64,000 nucleotides of DNA, from contig JAMPIT010000230.1 of NCBI GenBank assembly GCA_026261815.1, forward strand, positions 5,951,001 to 6,015,000, read 5' to 3'. Each line of letters starts with the position of its first letter. Position 1 is the stretch's first letter. The position numbers and the translations under genes are program-made. This DNA comes from Monarcha castaneiventris obscurior. Taxonomy: Eukaryota; Chordata; Aves; Passeriformes; Monarchidae. Of this stretch, positions 11,260 to 40,624 are shown in pieces. The notes under the pieces were generated by a model. It did not search any database and had not been told where the DNA came from. It saw only the letters and a list, made by a program, of their open reading frames with translations.

Positions 11260-11349
11260 CTTCCTGTTTGCGGCCGCTGCCGTTGTCCCGGCGGGAGCGG
11301 CGAGAGGGAACGGGCGGGAGCGGCGGCCGCGCTGAGCAGCCCCGGGCGG
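11260..11349 (+). other. DNAJB6: DNAJB6 non-coding exon 1 (5' UTR), start approximate
   Basis: A strong donor, GGGCGG followed by GTGAGT, sits at 11,349/11,350 within the CpG island. The next coding exon at 20,251 has a clean acceptor with 44 bases of 5' UTR before its ATG, so an upstream non-coding exon is required. No ATG occurs in the proposed exon. The 5' boundary is a guess from the motif layout; the transcription start could be anywhere from about 11,230 to 11,310. Confidence 0.65.
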
Positions 11350-11362
11350 GTGAGTGCGGGCC

Positions 11363-11406
11363 CGGCGGGCTCGGGAGCGGCGGGCTCGGGAGCGGCGGGC
11401 TCGGGG
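11363..11406 (+). repeat. 15-base GC-rich tandem repeat, three copies
   Basis: Three near-perfect copies of CGGCGGGCTCGGGAG begin 14 bases inside intron 1, just after the exon 1 donor. It is CpG-rich. Confidence 0.9.
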
Positions 11407-11899
11407 CCGGCCGCGGCCGCGCGGGGGGAGCGGGCGCTTGGCCAGGCCGCCGCGCTCGGCAGCGGCGTCCCTGGTAGCGGGGCCTCGCGGCGCGGGCGGC
11501 GCAGGCCCCGCGGTGCTGGAACGGCCCCGGGAGCTGTGAGGGCTCTGCCTGGCCTTGGCGGGGCTCGGGAGCTCGGGGAGGCAGCGGCTGCCCGGGGCTC
11601 TCCCCGGGACTCGGAGCGGGGCAGATCCCGGGATGTTCGTTCCCAGCTCTCAGTGCCGCCTGTTCGCCGCAAGGGAAAAAAAAAATTCCGGCTTTCCACC
11701 TTGCTCGCAGTGGTGTCAGTTTCCAGGAGGTGAGGGCGAGCCTCCGTTCGTTAAACAGATCTTCTCCTTAAAGCGCTTTTCGTCGCAGGACACTGCCCTG
11801 GTGGCTTGAGAGCGTTATTGTGTCCCTTTTTTCGTTCTCTACAACTCCCTGAAAGGAGGTTGTAATGGGGGGGAGGGGGGGCGGACTCCTGCTGTGCCT

Positions 11900-12175
11900 A
11901 ACGTGAAAGGACCAGAGGAAAGGGCCTTAAGATGAGACTGGGGAGATTCAGATTAAATAATATAAAACATATTTCTCATTTAGGGAGATTAGGCATTGGA
12001 ATAGGTCGCCGAGGGAGGTGGTGGAGTCACCATCTTTGAAGGTGTTTAGGAAGGGTCTGGTTGTGGCGCTGGGTGTTGTGGTTCAGTGGTTTAAGGGGTA
12101 CAGTGGCAGTGTAGAGGGGATGGTTGGACTGGGTGGTCCCAGGGGCATTTTTCACCCTTGATGACTCTGAGCCAA
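11900..12175 (+). mobile_element. CR1 LINE 3' fragment
   Basis: This is a sense CR1 fragment. Phrases in order are GGACCAGAGGAAAGGGCCTT, AGATTAGGCATTGGAATAGG, GGTGGTGGAGTCACCATC, GGTTGGACTGGGTGGTCCC and a degraded terminus. It is inserted just downstream of the DNAJB6 promoter inside intron 1, and is non-coding. Confidence 0.85.
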
Positions 12176-12997
12176 ACGCGCTGGTTTTCTCCCCCGATGG
12201 AAGCAGTTTAGTTACGTTCTGCTCGGTGTTTCTTACTCGGGGCGGGGGCAAGAGGGAGGTTTGTTGTGGGTGAGGTCGGCAGAGGTCGGGTGTTTTGAAC
12301 TCGCTGTTGCCAGGTTCCGAGCTGAGTTGAAAATTGATACTGCCAGGTAAGGAACACTGTTTGTCGTCAGTATTTGCTGCACTTCAGAGGGAGCAGTGGG
12401 GCTGGGTTTATGACCAGCGTTCCTGTTCGTACCAACACTTCATGTTGTGTTGCTCTCAGAGCTCTCCTTGGCTGCTGAAAACATGTGCTGCAGGCTTAAA
12501 GCATGTTTTAAGGTTAAGAAGGTGTTAGAAATGATTTAAAATACGGAGCAAATCTGTTTTATCTGGTAATTATAAACGGCTTCTTACTCAGTAACATGAA
12601 AGCTACGTTTGTAACAGCGCTGATGTGCAAGTGGTCCGGCTTGTAACGTTGGATAGTCACTGATCAAACCCAAGAGTTTTTACGGTATAAAGTGTGAAAA
12701 AGTGGTAAGAACGAGGTGTTGACACAACGGGAACAACTGTAATGAAGCAGGGCTCTGCCTCCGGTCCTGCAGCAGAGGTTGCAGTCACTGCTGCCTGCTG
12801 ACCTTAATTTTGCTTTACTCTTTGGAGATCCTTGTACTCCAGTTAGGGATTTGATGTTCAGCTGGTGATCAAGAGCCTGGTAGGTAAAATGCCATTTAGT
12901 TTAATGGATTATGTTGTCAAAGAAGATTTGTTTGGACCAATGAGTAAATGTATTTACAGATCTTGTCTCTGTGATTAGTTTTGGTTTTTTTGTTGTT

Positions 12998-13020
12998 TCT
13001 TTTTTTTTTTTTTTTTTTTT
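12998..13020 (+). repeat. Poly-T run
   Basis: This is an uninterrupted run of more than 20 T in intron 1, preceded by other T-rich words. It could be a decayed antisense poly-A tail, but no adjacent element or target-site duplication was identified. Confidence 0.8.
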
Positions 13021-13714
13021 CAATTTCAAACAACCAAAATTTTAACTATTGCACAGCATTGGTCTAACTTTGTTTACACTTCTTGGCTCCCATGCTGACT
13101 TCTCAGTGGAGAATAAGAGTGTGTTGGAAGTGGAAGTTAAATTAGTATTAAATTTTCTTAAATAACCTCTACTGGAGGAGAAATTTAAATTGCTACTTTT
13201 ATTGGCAGCACTGTTTAGACTGCAGCACTAATAATAATTTCTCTATCTGTAAACTGCAGAGTTCTCCTTGTTCTTCATCAGACTTGTCATTTTAGTAGTT
13301 TTCAAAGCTTGTGCTTTCAAACTACAGCAGGTTCTTACCCAGATAGTTTCTCTCTCTGGTGTTTTCTCTGTCCTTCCCAAATTGATGCAGTTCGCTAATT
13401 GATCTTGGCTGGGCTTGGGGAGAAGGCATGCAGGGCTTTACTTTGGTGTAACACCGAAGTTTTAGTTAGAGGGCTGGTGTTTTCCTTCTGATTTTTTAAA
13501 TAGATAAATAAATTTCTTTACCTACTATTCTTTCTTTCATCCATTAGAAGTTTTGGAATGTATGTGGGGAGAGGGAACAACTTACGTTAAATCATCATCA
13601 TCTTATGTAGGCTGTAGGAGTTCCTAACAGTACATGGACTGTCCTGAGGAAATAAATACCAGGTTTTTGGTTTGTTTAGCATCTGTGCCGAGCCCATTGG
13701 TGCAGTGAGGTCTG

Positions 13715-13915
13715 TGAGCTGAGCTTGCGTGGGACGAGGGCGGTGATTGCGTTGTTCCCATGCAGAGGCGTCGCAGTTGTGGCCTGGAATCGACTGAAAT
13801 GTCAGCGCGGGTTGAGCGCCGGGCGCAGCCGCCCGTGTGAGCCGAGCTGCCCTTGTGCCGCCGGCTGTGGAGGAGGTGCAGCCCGGCCGGGCCAGTGCGC
13901 TGAACTTCAGAGCTC
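13715..13915. promoter_or_regulatory. Secondary CpG-rich islet in intron 1
   Basis: About 20 CpG dinucleotides lie in roughly 200 bases, surrounded by CpG-poor intron. No donor or coding structure was recognised, and the local open frames in both strands lack family resemblance. It may be an alternative promoter or an enhancer. It is short for a CpG island. Confidence 0.5.
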
Positions 13916-16900
13916 CAGGAGCTCATCTACTGTTCCTTAACCGTGGAGTGATGCTTTGAAGGGAGTTCATTGCTGTAATTTCCAACTTAGCTGTGTGAGG
14001 TTTATGTTAAGCGTTGTGCTCCTTAAGTAGGAAGTGCTCCATTTCTCTAATAGCATTTGTAAAGAACCTCGTCAGCTGTGTCCTGAAAACATTTTCTGTC
14101 AACAGCTTTTCCTTTGTCCTATTCAAGCAATGGAAGGATTAGTGAGAAATTACTTAGCTTTGTCAAAACTTGTTGGATCTTGCATATGATGATTGTTTAT
14201 TTCAAGATAGATTTAAAATAAAACTGTAGTTAAGGATATTAGTAGGTTTAAATTGTATTTTCTTTTGAATGAGATACATTTGAATGGATGTTAGATTTTT
14301 CTTACTTTAGACTTAATGAAATCATTCTGCTTTATTTATTTAACTGCTAGGGAAGAAATAATTAATGAATATGTGTTTCACTCCTGCAGTTACTAGTTGT
14401 AGGTTTTATGCTTTCTATTTGTTCTGAATCAATACAGAAATCCCACTGATATTAGTGAGGACCCAGTACTTAAAAAGGATCTTAAAGGCTATGTAATGAG
14501 TGTGAAGCCATTCATAGCTACATTGTGGCCAATTTTTAGTAAATGTGTAAAGAAATCTTCTTTTCTGTCCTAAAATGTAGTCTGAATCTATGACAGCCTG
14601 TCAACACTCTGAAAAAGAACTTGCTCTTTGCTTTAATGAAGCTTTTTTTTGTTTGTTTGTTTGTTTGGCTTAAATAAAGTTATCATGACTCCAAAAACAC
14701 TTCAGGGGAAATGTGTAGAAACTTTAAACTATTTTCTTTTCCCTAAAGCATCATCTGATTGCATGTGATTATTTGCCTGAAACTTTCTGGCCCTTATCTT
14801 TCATTTGAGGCTTTCACTGTTTTTAATTGCTTAATCATACACAGTTAGTATATTTTTAAAAATAAGATAGGAGTTTTACTTCATATAAAATAGCCTTTTA
14901 TGGTTAGTTTTAGGGGAGTGACAGTGTTCCAGATATTTGTGACACAATTCCAAATTTGGACACCTGAGTTGCCGTGTTTTGGAAAAATGTTCCTTTGCTT
15001 TAAGGAAAGATTGTGAATAAGTGCCCCTTTATCAGAGATCAGATGGATAAGCAGGAGAGTCTCAGCCAAGGGAGTCGGGGTGGCCTTTTCACTGATCAGT
15101 GTCCTTTCCTGGTTTTTGTTAGCCAGTTTACATTTCTTTCACAGATGAAGATTTTGGATTTCTTCTGTTCCCATTTTTGGTTGGTTCCCTCTTTTTTAAT
15201 GGTTTCTTACTTGTTGCCCTCTACCGGCTTTGCATGTGCCAGGCAGCGATACAGACTAAGTCCTGTAGTTCTTGCCATAGTTGTGTCTTGCTGCCCTTGG
15301 GGAGGAGGGGAGTGGACCGGGTTCTTTGTAGCTTCTTGCCTTAAGGGGTGAGGATGTCGTGTGCAGGTGTCTCTTGTTTGGCTGTGGTGGAGTTTTGTTG
15401 TGGCTGGCTTTTCTGCAATGGAACATGAGCTGCAAGGTAAAGCAGTCAGCCCAGCTGTCTTCTCCCTCTATGGAACTGCATCCTGGTATAATAATAACTG
15501 TATCCAAATCCACTCTGCTGTCTGACATACAAGCAGGATGTTTGCTGTAAACATGAGATTAGACTAAGCTTTTTGGAATGTTCTTTTTATTAAATCCATC
15601 TCCTGGGGATGCTGAGGGAGTATTAAAATAATGAGTATAAACATGGCTATTTAAGTACATTTTATTAATTTTAATTATATGGTAAATTGACATTTTTCCA
15701 TGAAACAATAAATTTCTGGACCCTGTGAAGTTAAACTGTGACAGCTTTTCTAAGCTTAGGTAAGTAGAAGTTAAAAGTATTGAAGTCTTTAATATGCCTT
15801 AGTCTGCACTGCGCTGTGCATGTTTAAGTAGGAGGAAAAAATTAATGCTGGTGCCTTGTTTAAATGGATTTGTCAGGTTTATTAGTCACAAAAGTTATAC
15901 AGGTGTTTTTGCACTCATAAGTAACTTTATTTGTTCCTTAGCATTCTTACTCTTAGAAAAATTTTCTGGTAAACTGTGGGAATTTTTGTGTTAGCCCCTG
16001 TACAGCTCTAGCACAGTGGATCTCTGCGAGTTCAGAGTGAACTGGGATTCAGAACAGGGTATCTGTTCTTCTGGAGTTGCCAGCAGGATGCAGTCCTTTA
16101 GATAAGTCCATGGAAAGCAGGCTGGTGCTAGGAGCTGGATGGCTGTGGGACTTGCAGAGGATGTTGATGAGTGCCTGCTTCTGTAAACTGCATGAATCAG
16201 GGGTTTGGAACTCCAGCTCTCCAGGTGACTGCTGTAGTCACTAAGCTCAAGCTATTTGGCATCTTTCAGGGCTCTCCGTGCTGCCCGTTGCTTCATGGCC
16301 AGAAATAGATAACTTTTTCTGACTAAGCTGCCTGCAAAGGTCGCATGCCCCTTGCTGTCTGAATTCCCTCCTGGCTGCTCTAAGAATTTCTTGTTTGGAT
16401 ACTTTTCTCCCTTCCGTATTTAGTTGGGGGTGCTGCATTGTCTTCCCTGCTGGTTGGTTGTCTGATTACTGGCTTTTCTCTGTCATCTGATCCTGTAAAA
16501 GTTTAGAGCTCTCTACATATCTGTTTTCTGTAATGCTTCTCATGCTTTCTATGTAGCTGAGGACTGTGCTGTAAAGAGAGCTTATGAGCCAGGTTTTGGG
16601 ATGACTGTGGCTGAGAGTTGGGCTGAGCTGTGCAAGGAGGCCCCGAGCCTGTCACTTGCCTTGAGTAGTTCAGGGTCACTGCTCTGTAAGCCAGAACAAA
16701 GCTGCCTTCTCCTGTGATGATTGAGAAATCTATAAACTATGGAAACTTTTGGTTCACATAAACATCTGCCTGTTTGATTTTTGTGCCCCAAAGAAGGAGT
16801 TGGAGTAGCTGATAGCCCACTGTAAACATAACGCAGTTCCCAGCACAAGAAACTACAAATTTTTGTGAGCAAACACGAAGGCCGTGAAACATCTCCTTTC

Positions 16901-18877
16901 AGCTGTTTTTTTTTTTGCTTGTCTCTTCTTCTGAAATTTTGAACATTTTCTGTGGATGACGGCAGGAAGTCAGCTAATTTCCTGGTGGGCTGGCTTCCTC
17001 CTGGCTTTAGAAAAAACTCTCAAGTGCCTAATTAATGAGCCTGGCTTGTATATTTGGAGATAAATTGACAGATTGGGTGTTTGGAGAAGATTTTTGTCAT
17101 GTCATTTTGGTTAGGACAGTTAAGTAGTTTCTTGCAGGGAGGTGTATGGTTTGCATCTTTGAAACATCTAGGCATTTTCACCATGCAGATTCCTACTAGC
17201 CTTAAAAGTACTGATTTATTCTTTTTTTAAATTGGCCATCTATTTTCTAAGTCAATGGTCATCCATATTTTGTTTTATTATAAGCTGAGGGTGGCTGTTT
17301 CCTTGAGTGAATATTTTAAATAATTCTGTCCTGAAAAGATTGCAGATAGTCGTCTTTTCTAGTTCGTGAGTGTTTTTGGATTTTCGGGGAGAGGAGGGTT
17401 TTGTGGGCGTATGTGGGGTATTTTTGTCAGAGTTACTGGCTGTTGAGGGGCTAAATACTCGCTGACTTTTTTTTCTTAAGCTAGACAAAAGCTGCAGATG
17501 AATTTTCTTCTTGTAGATATTTTTAAAACCTTTTTACATACAAGAAGAAAGTTTGTATGATAACTAAAATTTCAGCAGTACAGTTTATGCTTTATGATAG
17601 CTAGCAGATAGACAAAACAAAATATCAGAGATTAATTCTTGCTGTCAGCTGGCTTTGACACTTTGATAAGGAGAATATTAACAATTTGGTTTTTTTAGAA
17701 AGCTTCTGGCTTGTTTTAATTCCAGACTCTATGCTGGGGGTAGGTAAAAACTGAGAATAAAAGACGTAAAGACAGAATATGCAATCCCCAGACATTTCTT
17801 TGAAACAAATAATTCTTCTATCTTGAAGGATTTGCTTTTTAGGCTCAGAGTCTTCTGTTGAAAGGTGGTCTTGTTGCCTCAGCATTGGTTTTTTTGTCCA
17901 AACTTCAGGCTTGTGTTATCTAGAATATATTTTGTTTGTATTGAGTCTGAACTTAACAGCTCTGCAGCATTGTTTTTAAACAAACAGCTGAGTTGTTTAA
18001 AGAAATTTGTTGAGATCAATATGATACCTGTGTGCACAATGTTCTCTAAGAAAAGATACGATTTATTTTTTGCATCTAAGTTGCTTTTCCTGCATGCTTT
18101 TTCTATTTAGAAGCTTGAGGTTTAAATTTTCCCTGTAAGGTAGGTACCTGAATTGAGAGGAGAGCTGATGAAAGTCTTACAGTTAAGAAAAGGAGAATGT
18201 GGAAAGAATACTTAGTGTTATGATGTGTGCTCCTGGCCTGTGGCTTCCTGCTGTTTGCTTACTAGTTTAGGCTGGTATCTCTTGTCAGGAGGGACTTTGA
18301 CCTCTAGCCTTAAGCTTGACTCACACTAGATTCCCCCTTCTGATTTGTTTTTGTAGACTTTACATTCCATATATGCTATTGCTCATAAGGTTGGCTGTGG
18401 GATCCCATACTGACTTTGCTCCTCACCTCTGTGTTCACAGAACTGTTCTAATTGTTGTGTAGGAAACAGCAAAACTAGACAGGCCAGTTGATAGCAAATA
18501 TCCTGGGATATTTTTGGTACTCTGTATGTTTACATGTTGGACCCTGCCACTAGCATATTATTATTGGCATTTTTAATTTTAATGCATGGCCCCCAACTTC
18601 CTTGGTGTTGGTCACAGTATTAACTATACCCTTACTGTTTTTTTTGATGTGGAGATTTCTTCAAAGGGCAAAGGGCTATTTACCTGCTACACTTTAATTT
18701 TGTGTTTGTGGGACTGTATGGTTAAGTAGATTGCTAAAACCACCCAAGTTTTAAACACATGGGTACTCCAATACATTTGCTTCTGTAAGTAGTTTGGAGA
18801 GGAGAGGAAGCATGGCAGGGTATCTCTTAAACTGGTTTTGCCATTTGAAGAAATGTGTATGTAACCACAATCCATAA

Positions 18878-18898
18878 TTAAAGTTAATTAAACTTTAA
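18878..18898. repeat. Short AT-rich inverted repeat
   Basis: Arms TTAAAGTT (18,878-18,885) and AACTTTAA (18,891-18,898) flank AATTA, so the whole reads almost the same on both strands. It lies in intron 1. Confidence 0.7.
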
Positions 18899-20294
18899 CC
18901 TACAGCAGGAACATATTTTGAAAATGTACCAATTTATTTAAAAGGAAATCTATCTTTAGTGTTTATATCCCAGGATGTTGAAAGATAGATGTAAAAGTAG
19001 TACAATAAATTAATTTCAGACTATTTCACTAGGCTACATTATGCTAAATACTTTCAGCATTTATCTGAAAGAAAAGGAAACTGAGACTGCCTGGGCTAAA
19101 ATCAAAAACACTGAACGGCTTAAAGGGGAAAAGGTTATTTCAATGAATTTTTGTTCTTGATGCATGAGATAAGAAAATATGACTAATACATTGTTGTATT
19201 GTTGTGTTCTGAGTGTATTTGGGTAACTTTCCCTGAAACAAGTTGATAACTCCTGGAAAAGGTCACTGTTTCTTTGTTCATAAAACTTGAAACAAACCAG
19301 CAGTGGTAGGATGGAAAGGGGATTGGAATTTTTGCCAGAATAGAGACTTGTTATGTGGTGGAGAGAAGGCAGCTTTGCATGAAAATACTAAACATTCTTG
19401 AAACTTCTTAGGAAAGTTCTTTAATCTTAATGGTCATTTAGTAGGAGTAATGGTCAGTGTAACTGTTCCTTGTAGTTATTCTCTAATGTTGACAAGAAAC
19501 TGTCAGTATTTAAATTGCTTTTTTAACTTGTAGTTTCTCAGGACTCTTGTAGAACCTATATTTTCATGCTAAGAAACACTAAGTGCCTCTGCACTTGAGT
19601 TGGTTGGTTACCTTGCAGTTGGAGCAATCTTGCCTGGCTATGTGATTCTCTTGGTAAACATAAAGGAAGCCAATGGTATTCAGTAGCTTTGGCAACGTGC
19701 ATTTTTTTGTCGAAGTCTGAATACAAGAAGGGCTTATTGGGCTCAATAGGTGCAGTTCTAGATTTCTAAGACCTGCATACACATTGCTTTTCTGAAGGGA
19801 GCATCCAGTGGACGTAATGTTCTGAAGAACGGATGTGAAAAATGGGTCCCTTTGTTTATGCCCATATGTGCTTAAGACATGTCAGGAGTCATAGATAACA
19901 TTAGGTGAACTTTTGCATTCAGAGTTATTAATATCTACATCAAAACTGTGATCCACATGCCCTTCTTAAAATACGGATTAAATTTAGCTTATCAGTCTAA
20001 TCTGTTTCAGGAACTGCTATTTATCTATGTGTTTATGTACTGTGTTTCAGTGGAATCAAGGAACATAAAAATTCAAATTAAAGTAATTGGTTGATCTCTT
20101 GACCTAAAATAAAGTGGGTTTATTTTTGTGATTTGAAACATTTGAACTTTCTTTGATCAGGTTTGATAGTAGGCAATACCAGGCTTCTACCTGCCTTCTA
20201 TGAAGTAGCAGTACTGGACGAACTTCATTTACAAGTTGTTGTTGTTACAGGACTTGAAAGACTCAGCTGTTGTTATCAAGACAACTCCTGAAAC

Positions 20295-38554
<18,260 letters not shown>

Positions 38555-39037
38555 TTCAACGCACGCATTTAACAGAAATTTTAAGCTATAACAGCCACCA
38601 TTTGAGGATTGACAGGAACATTTTTTGAAGATTTCAGATGAATTCAACTTTCTGTATATCCGTACTCAATCTTAAGTAGTATAAGTAGCTCACAGAAGCT
38701 CATATTTGTCATAGACTTTTGAGTTAATTGTTGGGACCACATCAATTGGACCATTTTTTGTCCTTAAAATTGTTGTAAACTTCTGTATGCACTTTTCTTT
38801 TCTTATCTGTGATCAAGGTGAACCATGATCCTTCCGTAGCGCCAGGGCGAGATGTACACTAACACTAGCATGAGTTGCTTTTTCCAATTTGAAATGTGAG
38901 CCAATTAGTAGTTTAAGTCTGCTGTGAAGTTAACAGTTCCAGGATAACCTTTTTAATAATTTCAACTTTTTTTTTTTTTTTTTAATGTTTAGTAGTGAAC
39001 AATGTTAATACATTTCTGGTAATGCATTTCTGGTTTA

Positions 39038-39043
39038 AATAAA
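39038..39043 (+). terminator. DNAJB6: Candidate poly(A) signal, proximal
   Basis: AATAAA lies 484 bases after the stop codon, followed within 20-35 bases by GTTTTCTAGTTGTGC, a GT-rich downstream element. Confidence 0.6.
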
Positions 39044-39189
39044 TTAAGGATGTTTTCTAGTTGTGCATGAATGCAGACAACTTTAGTAAGTTTTGACAAA
39101 TGTTTAAATGTGTAATGTAAGCAAAAGGTAAACAAAAGTGAAGCCAGTGAGCTGAGTCTTTTGTCATTTGCTAAAAAAAATTCAAAATG

Positions 39190-39195
39190 AATAAA
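39190..39195 (+). terminator. DNAJB6: Candidate poly(A) signal, second
   Basis: AATAAA is followed closely by GATGTTTGTGGTGC, a strong GT-rich element. On sequence alone it is the better of the two early signals. Confidence 0.65.
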
Positions 39196-40618
39196 TGCTG
39201 ATGTTTGTGGTGCATTCTTTCATGAATGGCATTTGTAACTTTCCTGTGTCTGTGTGTGATTTGGGCAACTTGGGAAAACGGTGCTTTTTTTTTTCCTTAC
39301 CATCTTTTTCTTCAATCTTAAGGATGAGGGCCTTTTTTTCTCTGCAGATGTTTTCTTCAGTGTGACTGAAAACATGATTTTAAATTTCATTTCTAAACCT
39401 GTATTTGAAGTACCTGCTTTTAAGGAGCATTCAGAGGCTGACTCTCTAACTCCATCTTTTGCCCTAATATGTAATTATTTTAGGTCTAAGCCTAAAGCAA
39501 CTCTATTTTAAAAAGTCTCCTAAAGTTTTAAATTCTGAGATTTGCTTCAAAAAATAATCTGTAGTGAATATAAATATACATTTAATAAATTTATTTATTT
39601 AACATTTAATAATTACAAAAAAACTTTTAGAATTATGAGATTTTTTTGCTATTTTGAGAACAAATAATAATTGCTTTGAAGATTTGGACAAAATTATTAG
39701 GATTATGATATCTCACTCTTATTTTTAGTCCTCAAGCAAAAATTGAAAGATGGATTAATGCCCTTTATTAAATTAATGAAATAAAGTGTTCATTTGTAGC
39801 TAAGACCAGATTTTCAAAGTTTAGGGAAAGATGAGTTGGTTTTGGTGTGTCACAGAGAAAGCATGCAGGTAACTGATGGTGTATGTTAACACCTGCCAGG
39901 TTCTGGGTAGTTCCATGCATAAATCATGGATCTGCAGTTTTCATCTGTGCACCAGCTTTGAACATCTGGCCTTCACAAAACTCTTCAGAGTGGCTTAGTG
40001 TTTTTTTAAAAAAAAAAAAAAAGCATGGTGTTTTCAAATGATCACCTAATGCCTTCTTGCTGAACACCATCTGCTTTGTACTAACAAATGTGTTGATTAT
40101 TAAATACATTGAAAAGATATGCTCTTGTTTTTCATGCTGGAAAACCATTTCAACTTAAGCCAAACCAAGCTAACAAACTGCTACGACAGAATTTGTATTT
40201 GCAGTACAGTTAGTATATTGTACTTTTGTCCCTCTACCATTAATGCTAATTTGATAGAACTGAAAAAAATAACATGTAGAAGAAAAAATAAATATGTACT
40301 TTGGTTTTGGGACTAAAACAGCTATGTACCTTTTCAAGTTCTTTGCAGAGTTCCTGTCACTTCAGTGTTGTGTTTTTGATGTAGAAGCACAAACTTAGTT
40401 TAGAACTAAACAGTGTTTTCTTGTTAATGCTGTTTTTTCCCCTCCCCATGTATGTTACTTCTTGATCCAGATAACCAAACATGAAATTTATTTCAAAATT
40501 TGGCTTTGTTGTGATGTCTTGAGTTATTAAAAATGTTAATTTATATTTATAGGATGCACTGTGCTCCTTCAGATTATGTAAATTGTAAAAAGTGCTTTAA
40601 AATTGATTAACCAAGTCA

Positions 40619-40624
40619 AATAAA
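40619..40624 (+). terminator. DNAJB6: Candidate poly(A) signal, distal
   Basis: AATAAA within CAAATAAAATTAGG could serve a longer short-isoform UTR. GT-rich sequence (GAGTTGAGTTTG) follows. Confidence 0.4.

Larger units (their letters stand above)
10900..11660 (+). promoter_or_regulatory. DNAJB6: DNAJB6 CpG-island promoter
   Basis: This is a dense GC- and CpG-rich island of about 760 bases, while its surroundings are AT-rich. It contains in order GC-box tandem repeats (10,938-11,140), a CTCF-like motif (11,160-11,174), a heat shock element (11,206-11,223), further ETS-like GGAAG/CTTCC words near 11,233 and 11,259, and the presumed first exon ending at 11,349. No TATA box was seen, as expected for a housekeeping chaperone promoter. 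The island start is blurred by the minisatellite, and the transcription start cannot be fixed from sequence alone. Confidence 0.85.
11350..20250 (+). other. DNAJB6: DNAJB6 intron 1 (8.9 kb)
   Basis: This is the intron between the GTGAGT donor at 11,350 and the TGTTACAG acceptor ending at 20,250. It contains the rest of the CpG island, a CR1 fragment at 11,900-12,175, a T-rich run ending at 13,020, a second CpG-rich islet at 13,715-13,915, a short GTTT repeat near 14,650, and a near-palindrome at 18,878-18,898. Otherwise it is AT-rich, with no further exon recognised. Confidence 0.75.

Noticed and set aside
10803..11477. Several long open frames (up to 210 codons) on both strands, rich in Pro, Ala, Gly and Arg
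   Set aside because: They follow from a stop-poor GC-box minisatellite and CpG island; the peptides simply repeat the DNA unit in all frames.
11181..11739. Overlapping 127- and 172-codon frames around the promoter
   Set aside because: They are GC-rich shadow frames on both strands of the CpG island, with no family resemblance, and they overlap the non-coding exon and its donor.
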